This document shows, piece by piece, positions 23,337-34,500 of a stretch of 64,000 bases of DNA. The stretch spans positions 167,732 to 231,731 of the forward strand of contig QLIY01000128.1 in assembly GCA_003260075.1 (NCBI GenBank). Direction: 5' to 3'. The stretch's first letter is position 1; each line of letters begins with the position of its first letter. Source of the DNA: Phallusia mammillata. Its lineage: Eukaryota; Chordata; Ascidiacea; Phlebobranchia; Ascidiidae. The notes under the pieces were generated by a model. That model did no database searches. It was not told the DNA's origin and saw only the letters and a list, made by a program, of their open reading frames with translations. The translations under genes were made by a program, and so were the position numbers.

Positions 23337-24483
23337 TCTATCACTTTTTCGTTTCAGAAACACGCAAGTCCTGACCTGATTGTCACTTGACTTTACTGAA
23401 CCAGAACCAACAACAGAAAGAAGCAACCACAACGAAATCTGACAATTTAGCCAATAAAGTATTGAATAAATGAAGGTGATGCAACAAAATGAAACGCCAA
23501 TGTCGATAAGGTTTCGTCACTTTTAGTATCTAATGCTATTGCAAAGAAATCACTTTTAACACAATAAACCTAAAATTAGCTGTTGGATAGTTTTTTTTAC
23601 CGGTACTCTGAATTGTTTAATATTCGACTTGCCCATACTGCTCTGGTCTGGACCTAAAAAGTGGGATTTTACCTTCCGGGAATTTTTGGTAATGAAAGTT
23701 ATGCGTCGTGTAAAAAAATATGTAAAGCTATAGTTGTCTTGTTATGTAATGTTGAAATCTTGCAACCAAAAGCAATGGACATCTACTGCTATGACAAAAG
23801 AATATTAAAGCAGGCAAGTGGCATTTTTCTACATATTACTTGCCTTTTTGGTGGGAAAAGGCCTACTCTAACGTTCTTTTTAAACAACTGACCTTAGCTT
23901 GGGTTTTGTTTTCTTGGAAAGTGTTTACTTTGGGGGCTCGGTTTCTTTTTGTTGGCTAGTTTTCTATCGTACGCTGTTTTACCTTTCATGAAAATGGTAA
24001 AACACTGTCAGAACATGCCAAAACAAGTCGTGTACTTTTTTAGGGATGCAATGACGCATTTAACGGTCGTGACTGTAGTGACTTAACAAGCAGCGCTGGA
24101 AGTTACGCAGTTTCAGTGTAGAAAATACAGTTTCAGGCTGTGATCTCAACTCAAAAAATTACAGCAGTTAAAATGTATAAGCATGGTCAGTGGTGTAGGC
24201 GCGATGAGTCTTGGACTTAACACACAATCAATATTGATATTTCCTCACATATATATATTGTTTTAGTGTTCTTTTTATTGTTAAGTGGCTTGCATTTGTT
24301 TTTGTTTTTCTTTATGTTATGTAGTAGGTGGCCGTTTTACGGTTAGCCTTATCATTAGCCCCGCGAAAGCGTTTTTACGAGGGTGCTTTTCGGTGTTTCG
24401 GTTTCGGTGAAAGTTAAACAGCTTTACGATTTATTTAGTACGTGTTGTTTTTATTCCAGTAAAGAAACAATTGAAAAGGCAAA
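23337..24483. promoter_or_regulatory. Divergent promoter region of micos13 and the LRRC8-like gene
   Basis: About 1.15 kb between the two divergent start codons. I see no coding exon; the open frame 23661-23891 has no support. Repeat-like stretches occur at about 24040-24130 and 24330-24410 (CGGTGTTTCGGTTTCGGTG). Confidence 0.4.
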
Positions 24484-25628
24484 ATGATATTTGACGATGC
24501 GTTAAGTGGGGTTGACCTTTTGGCAACCTACAAAATGAAACCATGGTGGGAAACAATACGCACCGCTACCATGGCTGTTATGGCCAGTACAAGTCTTCTT
24601 CTGCTTTACAAATCCGACAAAGATTCTTTGAGATGTCTTCCAATCAACGCTAATAGCTCAGCGGCATTTACTGAACCCCAGTTCTCGTTTGTAAACCAAA
24701 AATGCACGACAGAGGCCGATTTTTTTGTGCACAACTCTTGGTGGATAACAATTGTTGTTACTGGATCTTTATTTCTCGCCAACAACTTTTGGGAACACGT
24801 TCCTTACGCTGCGAATGCCTTCTCAAGGTTTCGAAAAACGTTTGACGTGGTTGCTGACTACAGTGGAACCACTGAGTCTCTGATAAGGCTGGTGACTACC
24901 GTGGACACTCCTGATTCGTCAGAATTCGAGAGACTACAGCGAACCCAATGCCGAAAAATTGTAACACATCTACTTCCAAAACGGGAAAATAAGGTGTCCT
25001 GGCTTTTANATCCAGATCTTCGCTTTATGAAGATAAAACTTGAGGTACAAATGATTTGTAATGTGGTAAGACTTGGACTATAATCGACATCGGTTGATCA
25101 TTTGTAACTTATATTAAGTTTTGTCCGGATTAGGTAATAATCCAGATTAACCGAATCCAGTTTGGTTTACTGTATATGGCCTATTGGTCACCGATTCGGT
25201 TTCGGCCCGAATCTTTCTAGACCGGTTGGATGCACCCCACTTTTACTTTTGTGTTATTATTTAACAGAAATCACAATTAACCTTACTCGTGCATTATTTC
25301 AAACAGGTTGTCACTTTAAATTTGAGCGGGAATCGATTGTCTACTAGAGAAATTGCAATGCTGTGTCGGTGCCTTGGCAAAATCGAACGGTCGCTTATTC
25401 TTAAGTCGTGTCTCTACGATAAAACCGACAAACTTCGGACCTTCAGCGACGACGAGAGACTCCTGCTGAAAACTGCCATTTCCGAGACGGGCTCGGTAAA
25501 TATGAAAAGAATTATATTTTTTGAAAGCAAAAAACAATTATCAAACTTTTGGGTAATTCTGATATACTTTAATGTGAGAGAATATGAGTTTACTAAGAGA
25601 TTTTAATGGCAATATGAGACTTATTGGG

Positions 25629-25686
<58 letters not shown>

Positions 25687-28600
25687 AATAAATTTCATAT
25701 CCCGCGCTTTTGCACTCGCAACGGTTTCATTTCATTTCTCCAAAGAAGCAATAAAGTACAAGATTTTGTTCATTTTGGTCTAGCACAGGGTTACCAGACG
25801 TTCGGAATTGGGGCGTAAAATCTGTGTCAGGAAATAATTTTTAAATACACTCTTCATGTACAGAATTTTAGCGTTTAATTGTAGCCTAACCAGCAGTAGT
25901 TTTTGGAATTCTTTAAATTTATAACTATGGTCTGTGCTGATTTTATTCACTATACATCCTATGCGTATATTCACGTGAAACAACGCATCTTGAAGTTCAA
26001 GACTTGAACGATAACAATACTGTTAAAAAGACCGGATCTTGTACAACATTTATGAAAAATGGCACTTTTTAGTTGGTAAAATGTAACAACATGCTACATA
26101 ATGCATAGTAACGGGGGGGGGGGGGGGGGGGGTTTCGCCAAAAATACTTATTGAAATCATCAGGAATTTTGCTCACGCACATATAGCAACCCTAGTCTAG
26201 CACCAAACTGGTTGTACAGTAACTCTTGTCAGCAATTTCACACCCTAATTATACTCTCATATTCACTTAGTTTGTTTGTACATTAAACAAAAGGTGAAAC
26301 ATTTGTCGTTTTGCAGGAGGCTAACATCATTGGAGACTAAAAGTTCCAGTTGATGGGAAAATACATTTATGTTTCGTGTTCAAAATATCACATACTTCTA
26401 TCCTTGCTGCTTCAATTTTTGTTTCAGCATGTTGTGTTACACACAGTAGCAGTTCAAATATTTTTGTTATCTATCAACTGTGTTTTATATTTCATTTTAT
26501 TTTATGACCTTTCTGTTTTTCCGTGCAATGGCAACAAAATAAATTTTAAAAGCGTCACTTAAGTGTTTTCAAAAACTTCACTAGTTTTCTTTCGAAATTT
26601 ATTGTTGCACAAGGCAGCTTAAAAGATGTAAATTCGTTTACACACCACACATTTATGCATACTGAAAAACAAAGTGTGTCAGCTAGAAAACACAAAAAAG
26701 TTAAATAATAAATTCAAGATTACTTCGCCTTATCAGATAAATACTGGTAACATTTTTTACACTGGTTGGTTAGGTTGTCTGGTGCATCTGCAAGGAAATT
26801 AATGGACTTGTCAACTCCATAATTCCACTTTTCTCCAAGATTTGTGTTTGTTGGAAGTCCAACCTCAAAGAAAATGAACAAATTTAAGGACATGTTGATA
26901 AAGTTTAATTTATCTATGGCACTGACAGGTGTAGCAACATCAAAATACTTTTACAAGAATTAATTACATACAAAACTGTGGATACTAGGGCTACAAAGAG
27001 AACATATTTTGTGTTGTAAAAACAATTTGATATTTCTGGACAGTTTCATAGCTGAAGTAAATTTAAAGTCATAATGTCTTAACATTGCGCAGCTATTTCT
27101 AGCTAGGTGGATACTTTAGCACAATTCTGCTATTATGATTTTTTTCACCCGATGAAATAAAATCAACTCAAAATGGTCAGCTTATTGCAACAAAATAATG
27201 CTTACACTGTGTTGGTAAAGACAAAAATTTGAAAGAAATCTGCCAAAAGACCCAACTTACCGCATGATTTGTAATTGCTTCTGTGGAGCTGCAGTAATAT
27301 CATATCACTAAAACTAATCCCTTTTTCTTATTTTTATATGTACCCTATTGAATATTTAAACTTTAGTAAATACTGGAATTAAAACTGTTGTTTTTTTGTA
27401 CCAATTAGCTATGTAAGGGACATCACTGGTTAGTAGTGTACCCATGTCAAAATTTTCACATATATACCTTTATACATCTCACTTATTTATAAATCTTCCA
27501 ATCTTTTAGCCTACTTCTATCAAACTATTTATGTGTCTATGAGAAATTAATAGAATAATGCATGTGGTTTTATATTTATAGATTGTATGGATTAAAAGAT
27601 CATGCTTTTTTCAACTAATCAAGAGTAGTCTGTACATCAAATGAGTGAAACAAACTTTGCCCAAATCACGAAGTAACAAATGCACTAGAATTGTGAATTA
27701 AAATAGTTAGTTCGTAGTTTTTTGTGGCTACACTAGCCCATACAGCCAATGTCCTATCACTAGCTCCTGCGATTGGGATAGGTCAAAACAATGTACACTG
27801 TCTGCAGCTTAGTTTTATTTTATCTCATAAACTGCATTAACTTGAAACAGAATACCACTTTATATAAAGTGGGCTAAGTATAGTCAAAGATGTCCCTTAT
27901 AATACAATTTGTTTCATAACAATTGTGTTTACAACAAAATGACCATGGTACTTGCACAGTTGGTTTTAAACATATCAAAGCTTATGCAAAAATTGATAAA
28001 ATACCTTTGTCAAATAATTTCCCCCGAGTCTGTTGTCAACATTTTCGGTTATATTTTTAATTGCAGTTAAACTTTGGTCCGTATCATCTCCCCATAAACC
28101 ATTTCTTGTTGTAAGATAAACTGCTCCACCAAATATTCCAACCTTTCCNCGCCAAATCGAAAATGTCCGTCAAATTAGGGAACTATTTTGTGATGAATGG
28201 AAAGAGACCGCTTTCCAAATACTTCGAAATATCCAGGCGGATGCCGAATCCTTACTACAATTGTTGCGTAACAAGGAAGAAATCGAAGCTTTGGAGAAGA
28301 CACGCTATTTATTTTTGTCAACCCAAGAAATCGAGAGTTAAAAATGGCGAAAAAACGCTGACTTTTTAGCTTACAAAGAAACAAGAAATACGGCTTCCAG
28401 GGGAAAACTAAGCAGTACTAAATATAGCACACCGAGCGAAGGCGCGCTTCAGCGATCTGGAGAGAAAACAGCAAATTGTCAAGCAGTTATTTTCAGATTT
28501 ATAAACCGTTTAGAAGACCCCAAAGTCTTAGAACGACTGGAATCAATTCGCCATTTATCGGCAAGTAGACAGATTTTTAAATTAACGACTGAGTACAAGG

Positions 28601-29496
28601 GCCAACACGTAAAAGTCGAAAGTTGCATAATCGACAGCATCAGAATGGTTGAAGCTTACAAACAACTTCTAGCGCTTTACCAAGTTGAAATTGTTGGTGA
28701 AATTACAAGAAAACTCAGAAAACAGCACACGGTTAAAACAGCAAAGCCAAATAATCAGCTTAAAAACAAAGAATTTAATATTAAAAACTTATTCCTTGTT
28801 CGAAATTTTCTGTCTCTTCTTGGGGGGGGGGCTAATCAGCATAAAAAGAAAGAGTTTAATATTAAAAACTTATTCCTTGTTCGAAATTTTCTGTCTCTTC
28901 TTGTGGTATTTGCTGGAATTCTGCTGTACAGCTTTGGTATTTTTGTCACTAACCCAGGACCCATGTTTGTATGCAGTGGAATATACTTATGTATTCAATC
29001 CACTTACAGGACTACGTACATGGTTGCATGGGTCCAATGCGTTTTAATGTTCGTTCAAGGCATAATATTCATCAGTTTGATAACAGAATATGTTTTGCAC
29101 TTAAACGACAACGATGGCGGTACTTTGTTCTTTCTACGGTTGTGTAAAAGTAGCGGGGAAACAAAAACTGTCAAACATTTTCAACATCTAACAACGGATT
29201 TGCGAGAATATCAGCAGTTAATCTTCTACGGGTTACGTAAAAATCTTTCTAACGCGGCAATGGTCGGCGACGTTGGATTTTTTCTCTTTTACCTTGAGAC
29301 AACTGATGATAAAATTGAGAAGTTTTTGGACAGTAGATTTGTTCAGAAAAACCAAGACTCCAATTTTGCAAGTACCATAAAAACTTTGCAGCGATTTCGA
29401 ACCGACGCTTTATATGGACAAGGCAATACGGAATCCCTTTTTGATTTCTTCAAAACTCATCAACAAACCAGAAGAAACCTAACCTCGAGTGTTTGA
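24484..29496 (+). CDS. LRRC8/pannexin-like four-TM protein without leucine-rich repeats (interrupted by misassembly)
   Basis: Coding pieces: 24484-25008, then (after the misplaced block 25009-28149) 28150-28336 and 28370-29496, all in the same frame. The N-terminus has LLATYKMKPWWETIR, like the LKPWWDVF of LRRC8 proteins, with KPWW at residues 19-22. TM1 follows, then an extracellular loop with DSLRCLP and FVNQKCTTEADFF, TM2 (WWITIVVTGSLFLANNFW), and a cytosolic linker. TM3 (NLFLVRNFLSLLVVFAGILL) and TM4 (FVQGIIFISLITEYV) come next, then a segment with VGDVGFFLFYLE like the NDFAFMLHLIDQ of LRRC8. It stops at 29494-29496 with no LRR. LRRC8 proteins form volume-regulated anion channels. A TAA at 28339-28341 is removed if 28337-28369 is an intron. 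The G-run at 28822-28831 duplicates part of TM3. ATG 24484 is the first in frame. Confidence 0.72.
25630..25685 (+). other. 56-base G-run, longer gap
   Basis: Inside the misplaced copy. The first copy shows no G-run at the matching place (about 20310). Confidence 0.85.
26113..26132 (+). other. 20-base G-run replacing real sequence
   Basis: The first copy has AACTGTTTGG at the same place (20601-20612), so the Gs stand for undetermined bases. Confidence 0.85.
26720..28148 (-). pseudogene. Second copy of micos13, 5' truncated
   Basis: Exon 3 copy 26863-26720 is complete, and the exon 2 copy runs from 28005 to the N at 28149. It lacks exon 1 and the first bases of exon 2. Open reading is preserved, as expected for an allelic fragment. 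Confidence 0.75.
28337..28369 (+). other. Candidate 33-nt ultra-short intron
   Basis: Starts GTTAAA and ends GCTGACTTTTTAG, with a consensus-like branch site CTGAC directly before the polypyrimidine tract and AG. Its length is a multiple of three, it contains the only in-frame stop (28339-28341), and removing it restores an open frame of about 420 codons through to 29494. The donor is not a strong consensus. Confidence 0.55.
28822..28831 (+). other. G-run gap junction in coding sequence
   Basis: Left 28750-28821, right 28832-28902; it duplicates part of TM3 of the LRRC8-like protein in frame. Confidence 0.85.
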
Positions 29497-29629
29497 ACTA
29501 AGTCCACTGAAAAACCTGAAAAGCTAAAAATATGACATGCACGTGTAAAAATGATGTTTTGCTGCTACTTGATATGAAGCTATGGTTTTTGTGCAATTAG
29601 CCTCACCTCATTCTGATTTGTTCCTTACC

Positions 29630-29635
29630 AATAAA
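29630..29635 (+). promoter_or_regulatory. Poly(A) signal of the LRRC8-like gene
   Basis: AATAAA, 133 bases after the TGA stop. Confidence 0.65.
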
Positions 29636-31359
29636 AAACAACAGTGCCGCATATTTTTGTCTGCAAACTGTGTCTTTGTTTTTTCATGTAAACAAACATA
29701 ATTTGTGCTTAGTATGTGAATTTCAATGAATTGTGAAATCTGACGAAGCTCTAATGTTTATGTCTTTGCTGCTGACTGCTCGATACCGGATAATAATTGT
29801 ACATTAGGGGTCGCCAAATATTTTTTGGTCCTACCCACAAAATTAGTCTCAGCGCACGTGAAGGTAACTACTCTTGTCCAAATTTGACTTGTGAGAACCA
29901 AGGTCACGAAAAATATAATACTCAAGAAAAGTGTTATATTTTCAGCAGATTGACATTTGGGACACATTTATTTATTACGCAACCAGCTGATACGTCGCTA
30001 CAATCAAGGAGCCGAACCGCTTGTCATTTCGCTTCAGGTTCACTTTTTATTGCTTTTAGAGGTTGGGGTTCAATTTCGGTTCGTTTTTTTAAAAGAAATA
30101 ATTTACGGTTTGGTTTCGGTTCGGGTTTAAAGAGACAAACCGGTCCGCGGGTTCGGGTTCAGTTTCGGTTCGACTCCCTGGTTATAATATGCATAAACAT
30201 TTTGGAATTTTGGTGGCCCAGGGTACCTTGCGCCCTACCACTGTCTTATACCACCTAATTAACAAACATACTACCGTATTTACTCGATTGTAAGCCGCCC
30301 TCGTTTATTAGCCGCCCTCCGTTGTAAGCCGTTCGCTGGGATGTTAGTTACTTTTGCTTCATTATAAATCATTATGTTGCTACGTAGTACAACTTTTTTA
30401 CCAAGTTTGTTAGTCACGTTGATAACTGTGCCCAACAGAACGTATATCGACGTACAATCTGTACATGTTTTGAACCCCAAATAAATTAAGAAGTTGAAGT
30501 GTAGAAATAATATCAGTATAAAATTGTACTGACCTTCAAGGTAGACAATATAAAACACTACCGTTTATCTGACTCTAATAAACAAACTATCGCTGGCTAA
30601 ACAAACCTAAAAAGACGCAAAACTAAATTAACGTTCCCACATTATATTCAATGAAAGCATGCCACAAAAACGCCTCTTGCGGCTAAACACGCAACACAAA
30701 AGTCACCGCGCCACGAATAACTGTCGGGTTATCAACTTGAATGCCCAAAACTCGGTAACTTATGTACTGGTTTTAAACCTACAAGATGCAAACCTTTATA
30801 GCGCTCAGGTCACGGTTGTTACAAGTTGTAAAACAGGTATGTTGTAAAACACGTACGGCCGAGAATATTAACTGAGTTCTAAACCGCAATTATTCATTAA
30901 AATGCTTTACAGAAACGTCAAGTGTAACTTGGCTGGAAGCCAAATTGGACGTGGTTTTTGTTAACACGTAAATTAGAGATACAAATACAGCCTTGAGCCA
31001 GTTTATGACCAGTGCGGTGATTAGAAAACAGGTTTAAACAGGTTTAATAGCCGGTCAAGTTTCTGTGTAGAAAAAGGCGAGGTTTGACCGGGACAAATAC
31101 GTCACGACAATTACACGAATTAAAATGTTTTGAATTAAAAAGTCCAAAGTCCGAAATGTTTTGAATGAAAAGTTCAAGGTCCGATACAAAATCAAAATAA
31201 GCAGCACAAACGACAGTAAATGCGGTATCTCGATTTTTATTGATCCGGATTAAACTTTTCTTGTGAAGGGGAATCACCTGTTGAACAACCTTTGCAAAGG
31301 AGTAAATTTTATTTTCGAAATTCCGGCGTTAAGCAGCGGTTTAAAAACTGTTGCAAATC

Positions 31360-31371
31360 GGGGGGGGGGGG
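31360..31371 (+). other. G-run gap junction upstream of xrcc6
   Basis: Left 31210-31359, right 31372-31519. Confidence 0.8.
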
Positions 31372-31527
31372 CAGTAAATGCGGTATCTCGATTTTTATTG
31401 ATCCGGATTAAACTTTTCTCGTGAAGGGGAATCACCTGTTGAAAAACCTTTGCAAAGGAGTAAATTTTACTTTCGAAATTCCGGCGTTAAGCAGCGGTTT
31501 AAAAACTGTTGCAAATCGAGAAAAAGC

Positions 31528-34500
31528 ATGATTTACTCAGATGATGAGCTGGATACTGGAGAAAATGAAAACCAGGAGTCGTATACAATAAGCGGACGAG
31601 ACAGTGTGGTGTTTGCTATAGACTGTTGCAAAGGTATTGTACGTTTTTGTTTTACTTTAAAGTCAAGGTCATGCAGTGGCGAATCATGGATTAAATTACA
31701 GCAGTGCTTTACAAATATAAAATTCCGATATTGAATTGTTTCAGAACTTGATGATATGTGAATGACGTGTAGTTTTTCTGAATTTTCTTAAACTTAAAAT
31801 ATTTTTTTCAGAAATGTTTGAATCTTGCAATGATGAAGAGTCACCATTCAGTCGTGTTATCACTGCTATTCATGACATGTACTTGAACAAGATAATAACA
31901 AGCGACAAAGATCTGCATGTATGTAGTTAAAATTATGTGTTTTCTAGTTAATGCAAAAATGTTATTTAATTTGGCAAACAAATGTGTGAAAAATATGCAT
32001 GAGTACTTTTATTAAAATATTTACCTAAAATATTGGATTATGCATAAGTTTGGAGAAAAATATAGGTGTTAAAAAATGTTAATGATTTCCACCCAACAAC
32101 CAACCACAGTTTCAGTTAATACTTACTCCAATTTGCTTGATGTTCTCTTGCTTTTTATTAGAATATGCACTAAATTGGTATGATACCTTAACCAGTGGTG
32201 GGATTCAGCCGGTTCGCACCGGTTCTGTAGAACCGTGTCGGGGGGGGGGCATGATACCTTAACCAGTGGTGGGATTCAGCCGGATCGCACCGGTTCTGTA
32301 GAACCGTGTCACGAAATTTTATGAGATCAGCGGACTGGTTTACATTACTGGTTACTGTCAATAAACTTTTTGCAACAGAACCAGCCGAAAAATATGACTT
32401 CTGTGATAGAACCGACTGACAAAAAAAATGAATCCCACCACTGACCTTGACTAATAATCGGCTGTAAGTTTGGTGATCAATTTGCAATGAAAAAAGCACA
32501 TAACTGGATGCAATTATCCAGATTTTTTTCATTTGGCAAACATATTTTCCTATTACATAGTTTTATATTCATGTTGCTAGGGTATTATCTTTTTTGGGAC
32601 TGAAAAGAGCAAAAACTCCAGTGATCTATCCAATATATATGTGTGGCAAAACTTTGATGTTCCTTGTGTTGAAAGTATTATGCAATTGAGACAATCACAA
32701 GAGACAGACTGGAACACATTCAACACCGAGTATGGCTCTAAACCAGGTATATATATATTGAGAACAAGTTAAAACCATCAGCCATCAGTTAACATCCTTT
32801 TTAATTACCCTAACACTTTTATAGTTTTGGGGTTGGTGTGTTAAAGTTTGGTGATGCCCTTAATTCATTTTTTCACAGTAGGCAGGATTTTAGAGAAAAA
32901 AATATACAGCAAAAGGAAGATGATTTTGATTTTTGCTCTTTTTTATACACAAATCTGAAAGCATTCATAAAACTGAAAAAGAGAAAACATGACTTTTCTT
33001 CGAGTTTTTATAAAATCTTGTTAATGTTATAACTTTTCATTGTAGTGACTATGTGAGCCATGTTAAGTTTTCGAAGTTATCAACTTTTTTTGCCTGTTTC
33101 AGATCATCAAATAAGTGATGTACTATGGGCTTGCCTAAATATGTTCAGTGGGACAACATATAAATTGTCTTCCAAAACTTTGCTATTATTCACATGGAAT
33201 GATGACCCACATTTCGGTAAGCTTGTATTTATGTCCTAATTGTGTGAATACTTTTAATAAGGAGGAACATAAATTCATAACTGGGATAATCCCTGAAGCA
33301 TCTACTGTGATATACTCTTGATAAAGTTGTTTTTGTACAAACTGTTGCTGTCAGGCAATGTGCTTTTGTGGATTTACAATAGAAATAGAAACACACACAC
33401 ACACACACACAAAAAAAACACTATTGGTTACACTACCTTTTATACCCTGTCAGTTTTATAATGTGCTATAAACATGTTATTTACAAGATGCAAGTGGCCT
33501 GAGCGATATATTGAAATGTTACTGCACACAAAATTACATTTGACACAGAACTAATTACAGCTGATAGTCATAAGTTTCTGTTAACAATAGATGTAAAAAA
33601 ATATCATAAACCTTAAATAGTAAAGCCCCCTGGATTGGCTGCTGCCATGGGTTTGAATCCCACCACAGACAATTTTTTCTGGCCCATGTCATATATGATA
33701 ATGCTTGGAAGACAGGCTTGATTCATTATTATGCCTTCAAGGGACCTGGCAAACCATGATTGATATGTGAGTATACTATGGTCACCAGTCTGCGTGAATG
33801 CTTCAGGACAGACAGATTCCTGTTATGAATGTATGTTCGTCTTAGCTGATTAATCTCATGTCTTTGACAGGAAACAATAATGCCAGAAAAAGAGCAAAGG
33901 CTAAAGCTGGAGATCTACATGAACATGACATTGATGTCCAAGTTTTATCTTTCAACAGCAATTTTAAACATGAAAAATTCTACAAGGTGTGTTGCATGAC
34001 TTTTCTCAGTCCATCACATTCATATCAACATTTCAACCATCACTAATTTTTTTTTTAAACATAGTTTTAGAATAAAAAGAAAAGTTGTTAGTAATGACTT
34101 TGTGGGCAGCAGGTGATTTATATTGTTAGAAAATAGAAGTAATATGAACCACTATACACTGATTTGTTTGTAAATTTAAAGGCTCTTAGTGATATTAAGT
34201 ATGGACATCAATAAACATATTTTTAATAAAATGCAATTTATACAGAACTTGGTTCAACTTTTCATTAAAGGTTATTAATGTAGTTCTTTTACAGAAAACA
34301 TTCCAAAAAAGGTTGTTTATTTGTAAAATTTTGCATGTATTTGTAGTAACAAAGTCAATCAACAACTGCAATATATTTAGGACGTAGTTTCAGACCCAAC
34401 TACTATTGGGGATATGGCAAACCCATTGAATTCTATTATGAACCTGTACAGCTACCTCATGCGTAAATGTTCCAAACAACGTGCCTTGACCAGGTATGTT

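Larger units (their letters stand above)
25307..26340 (+). pseudogene. Second copy of NLR exons 6 and 7
   Basis: Copy exon 6 is 25307-25495 (intact acceptor and donor; it differs from 20036-20224 by a synonymous ACC to ACT). Copy exon 7 is 26317-26340 ending in TAA. No upstream exons accompany it, so it is not an independent gene. Probably an allelic fragment. Confidence 0.75.
25009..28149. repeat. Misplaced second copy of 19722-22964 between two single Ns
   Basis: From 25010 to 28148 the sequence is a near-identical copy of 19722-22964, including NLR exons 6 and 7, both 3' UTRs and micos13 exons 3 and part of 2. Both ends abut a single N, and the block splits the coding sequence of the LRRC8-like gene. 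It differs by scattered substitutions and short indels, plus G-runs at 25630-25685 and 26113-26132. The likeliest reading is the other haplotype placed in a gap. Confidence 0.8.
29497..31527. other. Intergenic region before xrcc6
   Basis: Holds the 3' UTR of the LRRC8-like gene, a TTCGG-rich repeat (29995-30180), a repeat end TACCGTATTTACTCGATTG (30273-30330), a G-run junction at 31360-31371 with a duplicated 5' flank of xrcc6 (31210-31359 and 31372-31519), and no supportable exon. The 153-codon frame 29797-30258 runs through the repeat and is not considered a gene. Confidence 0.5.

Noticed and set aside
25624..25818. Glycine-rich open frame (similar ones at 61325-61516 and 63568-63804, and a proline-rich one at 61242-61484)
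   Set aside because: The glycine or proline tracts are translations of gap-derived G-runs.
29797..30258. 153-codon frame downstream of the LRRC8-like gene
   Set aside because: It runs through the TTCGG-rich repeat; the translated SRSR-type and GFGSG stretches come from the repeat.
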